Shown piece by piece: positions 9,867 to 19,313 of a stretch of DNA of 64,000 nt; position 1 is the first letter of the stretch, and every line of letters starts with the position of its first letter. Location of the stretch: contig WNYE01000065.1 in NCBI GenBank assembly GCA_021396245.1, forward strand, positions 1 through 64,000, written 5' to 3'. Made by a program: the position numbers and the translations under genes. The DNA comes from Sporothrix humicola (lineage: Eukaryota > Ascomycota > Sordariomycetes > Ophiostomatales > Ophiostomataceae). Under the pieces are notes generated by a model. It saw nothing but the letters and a program-made list of their open reading frames with translations. It had not been told where the DNA came from and did no database searches.

Positions 9867-12164
9867 ATGTCGCCAATGCCCACAGAATCAGAAAAAGGAA
9901 CGGAACCCCGACCTCAGGCCCAGGTCCAGGCCCAGGCTCGGCCCTCGACCGCCGAGCCGGACAACCTCCGGCCGATGCGCAAGTTCTTTGCATGCGACGA
10001 GTGCAAGCGGCGAAAGATACGCTGCTCGGGCGGTGACCGGTGCGCGAATTGCGACCGCGATGCCAAAGCATGCCGCTACTCGTCGCCGTCGCAGCGTCTC
10101 GTGGCTCTGCAGCGGCGTCTCCAGGAATCAGAAAACCAACGGCGGCGGATCGAGCAGGCCTGGGCAGTGTATCTGCCCGGAGTTGACCTGGCTGCTGCCC
10201 TGCAAGGCCTGCCGACGCAAAAGACTGTCAATGGTGCTGGGGTGGCTGACGCCGACTCGAATGAACATACGGAATTTGCACCACAGCGCGACACAAACTC
10301 CAATTCCAACACTGACCCTGACCACGACCGGCGCTCCACGACCACTGCCGTTGACGACAATGCCTCTGATCCGCAGCCCCTACCCCCGACTGAACATCTC
10401 GATGCCGATGATCTCGACTTTGACGAGTCGGAGGACCCCGAAAGGGCCATTGATGGCATGGCCTTCTTGACGGCCGGCCCCCACAAGTCTGGATACACTG
10501 GCCCCCAGTCGGGCATTGCGGCTCTCAAGTTCATGCAGTCGCTGCCACCGTACTTACCAGTGACATACAATCCCGAGAACACATCGCCCAGCAACACGTC
10601 GCCTCTTATCGATGACGACGTCCCAGATGTTGCAGTCCACAAAGTGGCGGCGCGCGCCCGATATATCGACGACTACTTTGAGCTGTACCATCCGGCATAC
10701 CCGATCCTACACGAAGGCACATTCCGAGCACGTGTTGCTGGCGCTTTGGCAAAGCCACGAGATGGCTCCTGGCCGCTGCTGTACCATGCAGTGCTGGCCA
10801 TTGGCGCGTTTGTCAGCGGCGGCGCTGCCAATGGGACAGGCAAAGGCGACGACCTGTCCTTTTTCCGCGAGGCAAGACGGCATCTCGGCATGGCCGTGCT
10901 AGAAAAGGGCTCGCTTGGCTATGTTCAGGCACTGACACTGCTGGCAAACTACCTTCAGAAGCGCAACAAGCCAAATACGGGATTTATTCTGATCGGTACG
11001 GCATTTAGCATGGCTGTTGCCATTGGACTGCATCGTGAGTTTGGCATGCCTCGCACGTCGCCGTTCACTATGGAGTTGCGTCGGCGCACTTGGTGGACGC
11101 TCTTCGTGTTTTTGTCGGGCGCTCAGCTGGCCCTTGGTCGTCCAGCCGTGTCCCACTCCGAGTTTGAAGTCAGCGTCCGTCTTCCGGCAAATTTGGACGA
11201 CGCTGAGCTGGCCGTCGACATGGAGCAATTGCCGCCTGAGCAGCCAGGACAACCAACTGCCGCATCGTGTCTCATCCAGCAGGTGCGACTGGCGAGGATT
11301 GCCAATGCGGCCCAGGCCGAGCTTGCCGCCTTCCGCCGCCCACATGCTGCCACCGTCGCCCGACTGGAAGAGCGCATTCGACAATGGCGAAACAGCTGTC
11401 CTCCTTTCTTTGCCGAGGACGAGAACTCGTTGTTGGAGCCACGGCTTGAGTATCCCAAGCGAGTTCTTGTATGGCGAAGTCTAAACCTTCGCATTGTGCT
11501 GAACCGACCCTTCCTCTTTGAGGCAATTGCCTCGGGTGCGCAGCTTCCTCTTGTGGAAAACCCCACTGCTCCCGTGAACCCCGTTCGCTCTTGCCTGATG
11601 GCCGCCGACGAGTGTGCATCTTCCATCTGCACCTTCCTTCGCTCTCGCCACGTCGTCTACCGTGGATTCGCATGGTACACCACGGCGTGGCTGATGACGG
11701 CAAGTTTTGTACAGGCCACCTGTCTTATCTACATGCCTGGACACGCACTTGCAGCTAGCTGGAGGGCATCACTGATCGACGCGGCTGAATGTCTGCGGGT
11801 ACTCGGTGCATCAGTTGATATTGCACTGCGAGCGAGGGATATCCTGCAAAATGTTCTCAACCAGTCACCCGACATGGTGATGAGACCACCGTCTACCGCT
11901 ACATCGACCGACACATCGACCGAGACGGCGACAGACGCACATAACCTGACTAGTATGGCCTTCGATAGCAGCTTTCAAAGCGGATTTCAAGGGGGATTCC
12001 AGGGCGGATTTCACAATGGTTTCCAGGATAGTTTTTCATGGTTAGCCCAAGGACAGGGACCGAGCCAAGGTCAAGGCCAAGGCCACAGTGATGACGGTGG
12101 TGAATTCTTGGGACCGGGTGTAGCCAGTGGTTTTGTGTATGGTAATGGCTTTGATTTATTATAG
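9867..12164 (+). CDS. Zn2Cys6 fungal transcription factor
   Basis: This is a nuclear DNA-binding regulator. The 765-residue single-exon product has a Zn2Cys6 cluster with Cys43, 46, 53, 59, 62 and 69 (C-x2-C-x6-C-x5-C-x2-C-x6-C), followed by a short basic linker and a Gln/Arg-rich helical stretch. A fungal transcription factor middle homology region follows at about residues 255-480, with typical YFELYHPAYPILHE and LRRRTWWTLFVFL signatures. The C-terminus is low complexity: repeated FQGGF/FHNGF-like units near 705-725, then a Gly/Gln-rich tract. Its place among dehydrogenase, monooxygenase and transporter genes suggests a local pathway regulator. That role is inferred from position only. Confidence 0.92.
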   Translation: MSPMPTESEKGTEPRPQAQVQAQARPSTAEPDNLRPMRKFFACDECKRRKIRCSGGDRCANCDRDAKACRYSSPSQRLVALQRRLQESENQRRRIEQAWAVYLPGVDLAAALQGLPTQKTVNGAGVADADSNEHTEFAPQRDTNSNSNTDPDHDRRSTTTAVDDNASDPQPLPPTEHLDADDLDFDESEDPERAIDGMAFLTAGPHKSGYTGPQSGIAALKFMQSLPPYLPVTYNPENTSPSNTSPLIDDDVPDVAVHKVAARARYIDDYFELYHPAYPILHEGTFRARVAGALAKPRDGSWPLLYHAVLAIGAFVSGGAANGTGKGDDLSFFREARRHLGMAVLEKGSLGYVQALTLLANYLQKRNKPNTGFILIGTAFSMAVAIGLHREFGMPRTSPFTMELRRRTWWTLFVFLSGAQLALGRPAVSHSEFEVSVRLPANLDDAELAVDMEQLPPEQPGQPTAASCLIQQVRLARIANAAQAELAAFRRPHAATVARLEERIRQWRNSCPPFFAEDENSLLEPRLEYPKRVLVWRSLNLRIVLNRPFLFEAIASGAQLPLVENPTAPVNPVRSCLMAADECASSICTFLRSRHVVYRGFAWYTTAWLMTASFVQATCLIYMPGHALAASWRASLIDAAECLRVLGASVDIALRARDILQNVLNQSPDMVMRPPSTATSTDTSTETATDAHNLTSMAFDSSFQSGFQGGFQGGFHNGFQDSFSWLAQGQGPSQGQGQGHSDDGGEFLGPGVASGFVYGNGFDLL

Positions 12165-12597
12165 TTTAGTTGTAGTTGTTAATGAGAGACGAATGATGAA
12201 ATTTATGTTAATGATGAACCATGTTGGACGTGCTGCGAAAACTCAGTCGACTGGCATTTGTTAGGCTATTCCTGTATTCATAGCGCCAATGTACGTTGAC
12301 GAATACATAAGAACATCTTTAAAACATTTGAAAACAAACGAGAAGAAAAGAGAGAGAGAAAAAATTAAGCAAGAGACACTGGGTCATAGCTCGCCATCCT
12401 CACCCCATATCTCGATATAAAAATTATGTGCTCACCATTGACACACGCCACTAGCTCAAGACATATACCAGAATCAACACCTCGTGTGTATTTATCACAT
12501 ATCAATGCGCAACGGTCTGAAAAGACATTTACCTCTTGATACTTCATTCTAAGTATGTCTAGTGCAATCTAGTTTCAACTGAAATAACCACGTCGTT
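12165..12597. other. Convergent intergenic region
   Basis: The region lies between the 3' ends of the Zn2Cys6 gene (plus) and the flavin monooxygenase (minus). It should carry both polyadenylation regions. I see no gene or repeat. Confidence 0.5.
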
Positions 12598-14511
12598 TTA
12601 CGCCTGCACGTTCAAACCCTCCTCGACAGCCTTGATCTGTAGTGCCACGTACTTGGAGTAGATACGGCACAGAGCCAGGTTGCCGCCCATGAACCAAAAG
12701 TGCGGGTGGCCGCTGGGACGCCACATGGCATTGAGCTCGCCCTCGACATCTAGGTCCCACACATCCTTGCAGCGAGACGCCACCTTGTCACCGAGAACCT
12801 TGCTCACAGTAGTCTTCATGTTATCGAAACCAGTGGCCAGAACCACGACATCAGCCTCAATCTCACTTCCGTCGGCGAGAACCAGACCCGTAGGCGTGAA
12901 GCGCTCAATGCCGGCGCTCTGGCGCACCTTAATCTTGCCGTCGATGATCAGCTGGCTGCAGCCAACATCAATGTAGTAGCCACCGCCGCGAGTAAAGTAC
13001 TGCCGGCCAATTCCACCACCGTCCACGGCCCAGTCAATCTGGAAGCCGGCACGGGCCAGGCCATCGAGGATCTGCTGGTCCTTCTTGGCAATGCGCTTGG
13101 TGAGGCCACGGCTCAGGGCCAGCATTACGGGGTACGGCAGACTCTCGCCAACAATGTCGCAGAGCTCGGTAGGCGAGCCGTTGTCCTCGTGCATGCCCTC
13201 GTGCAGCATGAACACGCCCTTGTCGAGAGATAGAACATATGTGCCGCCGCGCTGAAGCATCGTGACCTGGGCACCGTTCTCGTAAAAGTTCTCGGCAATG
13301 TCGTGGCCACTGTTACCCGTGCCCACAATGACGACCTTCTTGCCGCTGGCACCGCCCTCCCCCTTGGTCTTGGAAGCATCCTCGTGCTGGCTGCCGTGGT
13401 ACACTTCGCCCTTAAACTCGGCCTGTCCAGGGAACGACGGAACACGCGGCTCGCCGGCATGGCCTGTGCAGAAAACAACGTGCCGGGGCTTGACCGTCCG
13501 CGGCGCGCCATCGCGCACCAACTCAACTGTCCAGTTCTTGGCGGCATCGTCAAAGACGGCACTGCCAACGGTCGTCTTGGTCCACACATTGAGCTCCATC
13601 AGCGAGGCATACGCCTCGAACCAGTCACCGAGCTTGTCCTTGGGCGTGAACTGCGGCCAGTTCTTGGGGAAGGGCAGGTAGGCCATGTGGGTGAACTCGG
13701 CGGGGTCGTGCGTCACCAGCGTGCGGTAGCGGTTGCGCCAGTTGTCACCGATGCGGTTGTTCTTGTCCACTACCAAGACGTCAAACCCAATCTGCTGGAG
13801 TCGGGCACTGACATTGAGACCAGCCTGGCCGGCACCAATGACCAGAACCTGCGGGCCGCCCTCCTCAAAGTTCTGCTGCCGCACACGCCGCTCGGCCCAA
13901 GTGCCCTTGGAGAAGCCGCCGGGCATGCTGTCGATGGTGCCATAGGGCCGGCGCTCGTTGAGGGGCTCGGGGAACGCCTTGAGATCCTGGAGGGTGGTGT
14001 ACACGGCATACGCCTTCCACTCGCCGGGGCGCTCCTGTGTCAGACGCAGCACGCCGGATCCGTGGCCGACCTGTGTCTCGTAGTGGAAGAGAGACGAGAT
14101 CCAGTGCAGGCCGTTCTCGGAATCAGCAACTGCCTCCAACTTGGGCTGGAACTGGCCGTCCTCCTGCAGCCGCAGCTTTGTCAGGGGACCAGCCGTCTTG
14201 TTCTCCTCCAGGAACGTCTGGATAGCCTCGCGGCCGTGGATCGTGCGGAAGTCCCACTGGAGCGCCAGGATATCGCGCCACCACGAGTCCTCGTGGAAGA
14301 GGTTTCCAAGGCTGGCAAAGTCCTGTGCCGCAAAGACGGACTGGAGCTGGCTCAGCCACTCTTGAGCGATGCGCCAGGCATTGGGAGGCGTTGTGATGGG
14401 TGCTGTCTGGGGAAACTTGAGGATGTGGTCGTAGCGCTGGGGAGCGGCCGTCTTGGTTTCGGTGCCGTTGGTACCGTTGGTGCCGTTGTCGACAACGACC
14501 TGTGCAGGCAT
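12598..14511 (-). CDS. Flavin-containing monooxygenase with N-terminal NTF2-like domain
   Basis: This FAD- and NADPH-dependent monooxygenase would insert oxygen into a small organic substrate. The start is the first ATG in the frame (14511), giving 637 residues; the frame extends further upstream but without an ATG. Residues about 37-177 look like an NTF2/SnoaL-type fold. Then come the FAD motif VIGAGQAG (224-231), an FMO-identifying FKGEVYHGSQH (366-376), the NADPH motif VGTGNSG (396-402) and a late ATGFD motif. This architecture is common in ascomycetes and is often annotated as flavin-binding monooxygenase or indole-3-pyruvate monooxygenase-like; the substrate is unknown. The gene is divergent from the SDR at 15387. 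Confidence 0.9.
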   Translation of the reverse strand: MPAQVVVDNGTNGTNGTETKTAAPQRYDHILKFPQTAPITTPPNAWRIAQEWLSQLQSVFAAQDFASLGNLFHEDSWWRDILALQWDFRTIHGREAIQTFLEENKTAGPLTKLRLQEDGQFQPKLEAVADSENGLHWISSLFHYETQVGHGSGVLRLTQERPGEWKAYAVYTTLQDLKAFPEPLNERRPYGTIDSMPGGFSKGTWAERRVRQQNFEEGGPQVLVIGAGQAGLNVSARLQQIGFDVLVVDKNNRIGDNWRNRYRTLVTHDPAEFTHMAYLPFPKNWPQFTPKDKLGDWFEAYASLMELNVWTKTTVGSAVFDDAAKNWTVELVRDGAPRTVKPRHVVFCTGHAGEPRVPSFPGQAEFKGEVYHGSQHEDASKTKGEGGASGKKVVIVGTGNSGHDIAENFYENGAQVTMLQRGGTYVLSLDKGVFMLHEGMHEDNGSPTELCDIVGESLPYPVMLALSRGLTKRIAKKDQQILDGLARAGFQIDWAVDGGGIGRQYFTRGGGYYIDVGCSQLIIDGKIKVRQSAGIERFTPTGLVLADGSEIEADVVVLATGFDNMKTTVSKVLGDKVASRCKDVWDLDVEGELNAMWRPSGHPHFWFMGGNLALCRIYSKYVALQIKAVEEGLNVQA

Positions 14512-15386
14512 GGTGGGTGAGGTGGGCAAGACGAACAACTGTAAATCCGATTTATGTGAGTTGTGATAATTCGAACGTGTCTGCCAACTTGTTTTTATTC
14601 GAGTGAATATTGCTCTCAAGTGTGGATAAAATTCAACGAGAAAGAAGACTTTTATTATCAATATGAGAGCTACCAGCCTGTAAATACTTTCTTTCTTCAC
14701 AATCTTTGACCCCAATTCTTTTCATCTCCACAACCCTGATGAGCACTGACGGAGCGGCTGTTGCCCCTCGCCGTTGATACCGATCCCTCCTTCTCGCGTT
14801 TGCTCTCGCTCTGAGCTACGACGAGCTGTCGTCACATCGACTCCGTCTCCGATGAAGGCCTGGATTATGACCACGTGCAGTAGTCGGCGTAACACCGCAT
14901 CCTGTCCACTCTGTTAGTTGCGTTATGTGGCACTGTATCTGGCCTAAGTTAGGTCGGGGATGTGCCGAGCGGGCTTGTCCCGAGTAGTGGATTTCATCGG
15001 GCCACTAACAGCGCTGCAACGACACCCGTTTAGGCTACTCCGCACTCCTGCAGCCCTCACACTAACACGGACTGCGGGGGCGCTGTTAAATGTGAAAGTC
15101 ATCCGACATATCAAACAACGTCAACGTCGCGTGCTCCTCGGCACATGAGCGCGTGCAGGAGAAAAAGAAAAGAATAAAAAAATGTTTGGGAAACAATGCG
15201 ATCATCGCACTTGTCTGATGGTCTGGGTCTTTGAGGCTCGATGGCCAAATGGATGAAAATGCGAACATATAGCTGCTGCCCAATTGCTGCGAAGGCATGT
15301 CTTGTAGAGTTTTGCAGGATTTCTTCTTGGCAAACGCCGTGAAATTTGATTTCAGTTCCCGTTCGAAAAGCTTTGTGGACAAAAAC
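14512..15386. promoter_or_regulatory. Divergent promoter region, monooxygenase and SDR
   Basis: 875 bp separate the two divergent starts. No gene is visible. Short frames on both strands have no domains. No convincing operator or TATA element was identified. Confidence 0.45.
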
Positions 15387-16388
15387 ATGGCAACTTCAAG
15401 GCCCTATGAGGGCAAACTGGGCATCGTCACCGGTGGCTCGAGAGGTTAGTTCTATTTCTGGACAGTTTCGAGTACCATCCAGAACCGAATAAAGCAACAT
15501 CCCGCTGACAATCTCCAAACAGGCATTGGCGCCGCTGTGGCTCGACGTCTGGCGGCAAAGGGGTGCAATCTTCTCCTGGCATACTCGTCTGACTCGTCGA
15601 CGGAGCCGACCAAGCAGTTGTGCACCGAGCTCGCAAAAGCACACGAAATTCTCTGTGACAGTGTGCAGGCTGACCTACTGCTTCCCGAAGAGGCCAGCGA
15701 GAAGATTGTTGCTGCTGCTCGGGGTTTATTTGATGCCATCCACGCCGGCAACACCACGAAACTGCCATTCCAAGTCGATATCCTCATCAACAATGCTGGC
15801 GTCTCCTCCAATCAGTTCATGAACGACGAGAATAAAGGCGCCATCACGACAGCCGAATACACCCGCGTGTACACCGTCAATGTTTTGGCGCCGCTTCTTC
15901 TCACCCAAGCCATATCGCCCTTCCTTCCCAACGACCGCTCAGGACGCATTGTCTCCGTGTCGAGTGTTTCATCGTCTATTGGCTACGAGGGCCAGTCCGT
16001 CTACGCAGGAAGCAAAGCCGCCATCGAGGCCATGACGCGTGTCTGGAGCCGCGAACTCGCCGAGCGTGCCACAGTCAACGCCATCAACCCAGGGCCCGCC
16101 TGGGGCGACATGTACGAGCAGGCCGGGACATCGTTCTGGACTATCAACCAGCCATACGTTGACGCTGCACCTTTGGCTGCTTATGACGGAGAGCCGGCTG
16201 TGCTGGAAATGGCAGGTGCGGACGCACCCCGTTTCGACAAGCTTGTTCGGGAGGCCATGCGGGCTCGTCGTCCAGGTTTCACGTCAGAGATTGCAGGCAC
16301 GGTCGACATGTTGTGTTCTCTGGAGAGTGGCTGGACTACTGGCAGTGTCATCTGTTCAAACGGCGGAATGAAGATGTCTATTGCATAG
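15387..16388 (+). CDS. Short-chain dehydrogenase/reductase (SDR)
   Basis: This NAD(P)-dependent oxidoreductase of the classical SDR family has two exons, 15387-15444 and 15523-16388. The 78-nt intron has donor GTTAGT and acceptor CAG and interrupts the cofactor motif codon. The 307-residue product shows TGGSRGIG at 15-22, INNAG near 108-111, the catalytic Ser in a Ser-rich stretch near 164-171, and Tyr180/Lys184 of YxxxK. The INPGP segment near 208 is also typical. The substrate cannot be told. It ends 62 bp from the convergent TRI12-like gene, and it faces the monooxygenase across a shared promoter. Confidence 0.92.
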
Positions 16389-16450
16389 GTATACGAGTAA
16401 TGTGATTCCTGAGCGGTACTACTCCAAAGCCAAACATCCACGTGATAATC

Positions 16451-18437
16451 CTAAACCTGCAGCCGGCGAGACACCTTTTTGGTCAGGTACGGAGCGGCAT
16501 CCTTGGTCAAGAACGAGCCAATGATTGCCAGTCCGCCAAACGACAAGCTGACAAGATAGGTCGTCTTGAACGCGGCAGCATATGCTCCGGGTAGAGCGGC
16601 TCTAATATCAGACTGGAGCTGTGCAGTGAGACCGGGAACACCGGAAAGCTTTCCACTGCCCGCCGCGGCCAGAAGCACCTTGATGTTTGTCATGTCAAAG
16701 CCACTGGCCTGTGCAATGGGAACAACGGCAGCGGCTATGGTCTCTTCCTTCCTAGTCGATAGAACGGACGTGAAAATTGCGGCTAGTGTAATGTTAATAT
16801 GTTGGCAATGAATAAGAATAAGGGAAGCAGAAAAATTAAGACAGACAAAACATCAGTCGTAGGGAAAGGACATACTCGCAATGCTGGCGCCACCGGTGCG
16901 GATGGTGCCTAAAAGACCTGACGCAAGACCAAGATCCTGTGGAGGGCAAAAAAGAGGCGCAAGGCTGAGGGCAGACACCTCGACAACACCGACGCAGAAC
17001 GGGCCCAAAAATGTCAAGGCGATACCAACATTCAAATTGTGCGGCGTAAGACAGGCCAGAGCTGCAACAAACGTGGCCGTGCCCACCGACGAAACGACCA
17101 ACATCCAGCGCTAGTTGCCAGCAAGCCGGATGGTGATGCCAGTGAGGGCACTGCCGAGTGCCGTAGCTGAACCTACAGTGCAAGCCAGCCAACCGGCACG
17201 GCGACCCGTGATGCCATAGATGTATGCAATCTGCTGTGGCCAGAGAAGGACGGAAGGATAGTAACAGCAGGACCCAACGGTGGCACACACAACGAGCGCC
17301 ATAAAACCACGGTTCTTGAGCAGGGACAGCGGCACGAGTGGGGAGACTCTCTGCGGTGACGGATGGGCAAGACCAGCGCTCGATCTCCTGGTTACAAACG
17401 CCTCCCGTGCCAAGAAGGAGCAAAGCGTGAAGAACCCAATGACAAGAGTGGCGATCGTGGCGGCGCTCTTCCATGCAAACAGGGTCCCGCCCCAGCCGAG
17501 CGGAAGCAGCAAGAGAACAAGCCCAGAGGTGTACAAGACAATCCCGAGGTAGTCAAGCTTGCGCAGTTGCTGCGAGACGCTGAGCCGATGGTCGCCAATG
17601 TGGAGTTGCGTGTAGGTCGGAGGATGGTAGCATAAGAACATGAGCACGAGGGCAAGGACAACAGTGATCAGGGGAATGTAGAAGCACCACCGCCACGACA
17701 TGCCGTTTGTTACCATTGTAGTGGCTGCGGAAAGAAATCAGTGTTGTTAGTATTCCTCGCCATTATAGGGCGTGGGAAGTGTAAGTTTCGACTGTACCTG
17801 TAATGGCCCCGAGTGAAGCAAACGGGGCTGACGATACAAAGACGAGCGAAATGATCATGGGCCGGTGCTTGTTTGGTACAAGCTCGACCAGGGCAATGGT
17901 GTATGAGTTCTGCACCGCCTCGCCGATGCCCGTGATGGCCGCACCAATAGCCAGCTGGGCAATGCTAAAGCTGGATGCGGTGATGGCAATGCCCACGAGG
18001 GCAACTGCATTGCCGCCAAGGAAGAACCAGCGGCGCCCAAATATGTCGGAAAGGCGGCCGACCAGCGTAAACGTGACCGACTGTGCCGCAGTGCGGCCGA
18101 TGGACCACCATGAAATCAGAGGGCTCGGGCCAATGTCGTTGTTGATTGTGGCCAGCACGGCCGAGGGCATCAGAAGATACATGTAGAGCGCAATCGACGA
18201 CAAGCAGAGGGCCGTGAATGTGCCAATGAACTGGAAGGAGTAGTAGTACCCGTCTGGGAGGTTGTCACCGGTGGCTTCTTCGGCGACGTCTTCATTGCCG
18301 TAGTCCTCGACCTTCTCGTTCTCGGCTTTCGGGCCGTTGTCGATTTCGTCAAGTTCCATGTTTCCCTCCTCGACATGGGCTGTCGTGGGAGACTGCAGCC
18401 CGTCGTGTTTGGTATTGGCCAGCTGTGCTGTCGCCAT
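16451..18437 (-). pseudogene. TRI12-like MFS exporter interrupted by one in-frame TAG
   Basis: The frame matches fungal TRI12/siderophore-type 14-segment MFS proteins, which export small toxic or iron-binding metabolites at the plasma membrane. Exons are 18437-17798, 17724-16876 and 16782-16451. Introns are 73 and 93 nt with good branch sites (TACTAAC in the first) and CAG/TAG acceptors. The total is 1821 nt, exactly 607 codons with the terminal stop. One TAG at 17113-17111 (codon 418) breaks it between IRLAGN and RWMLVV. Family similarity is continuous across the stop and the frame does not change, so no intron explains it. A Trp codon (TGG) is the likely ancestral state, by analogy with family members. 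A truncated 417-residue product would lack the last membrane segments. Alternatives are a sequencing error or readthrough. Confidence 0.85.
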
Positions 18438-19313
18438 TAGATTATAGAGAAGGGAGCCTGGAGTTGTGCTGTTGTTATGGATGTGTGGTCTGTTATCTCT
18501 CGATGTACTTGGTGATGCAATGTGGATCCGAGGTCTGTATTAATAGATGTTGCCAAGTCCATTGTCATGGGCATCCGTCGAGCCTGTTGTTCTTCGTGTC
18601 AATGGGCAGGCTATCATTGGCGGCATATTCAGCCAGTCGTGTCCAGGATGTTTGCTGTCGGAACAACGTTTCCATCAAGAGCGCCGGCCAGTCAGCGAGA
18701 ACCAAAATGTGTCAAGCACCGAATACCAGCGCAGTCCCGTTGCTTGGTAAAGTGACTATGCCATCTAAGCGAGACATTCCCCGCGATGTGCTACTCACGA
18801 TCCCCGTGGGGAAGCTCGATAATTGTCGAGATGCGGAGGTGCGTGTGGTTCTTTGCACTAACGTGACAAACACCAAGCAATAATGTTGTGGGTCGTGCAG
18901 CAAGGCGTCTTTTATCACGAACAGCCGCTAGTGTGACAACCCTTTCAACCGCGACCTAGGGCCATTCCGATGCACCTCAACCCGGGGTTCCCAAACCGAA
19001 AGGAGCTGATATCCATATGTGTGGCTTATGTGACTCCAATGGCGGAATTAGATACCAACTTCCTAAGTACCCGGTATTGCGTTTGTTGCTTTTCTTGGTT
19101 TTGTTTCTTATCTCCTCCTTTTGCTGCCCTTGTCATGCATTGGACAAATTCCATTTGTTTTGAATTTAATGTACCGAGTTGCTCGCTATGCATTGCCTCT
19201 AAGCACGGAACATTTCACGGAATTGACCTCTCACATAATGGTTCTGGAATAAATCCGTGCCAGTTCAGCCCTTCCTATTCTGAGCAGCGAAGGTATCGAC
19301 AGATCCAGCCATC
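18438..19313. promoter_or_regulatory. Divergent promoter region between two MFS exporters
   Basis: This 876-bp region separates the divergent TRI12-like and DHA2-like genes. No coding region is supported; frames here show no domain. A shared upstream region would allow joint regulation, which is inference. Confidence 0.45.

Noticed and set aside
13303..14520. 405-codon frame on the plus strand opposite the flavin monooxygenase
   Set aside because: It is the mirror of a well-supported gene with GC-rich third positions and shows no domain.
14512..14715. N-terminal extension of the flavin monooxygenase with an apparent membrane segment
   Set aside because: The upstream open stretch contains no ATG; the first ATG at 14511 gives the normal family start.
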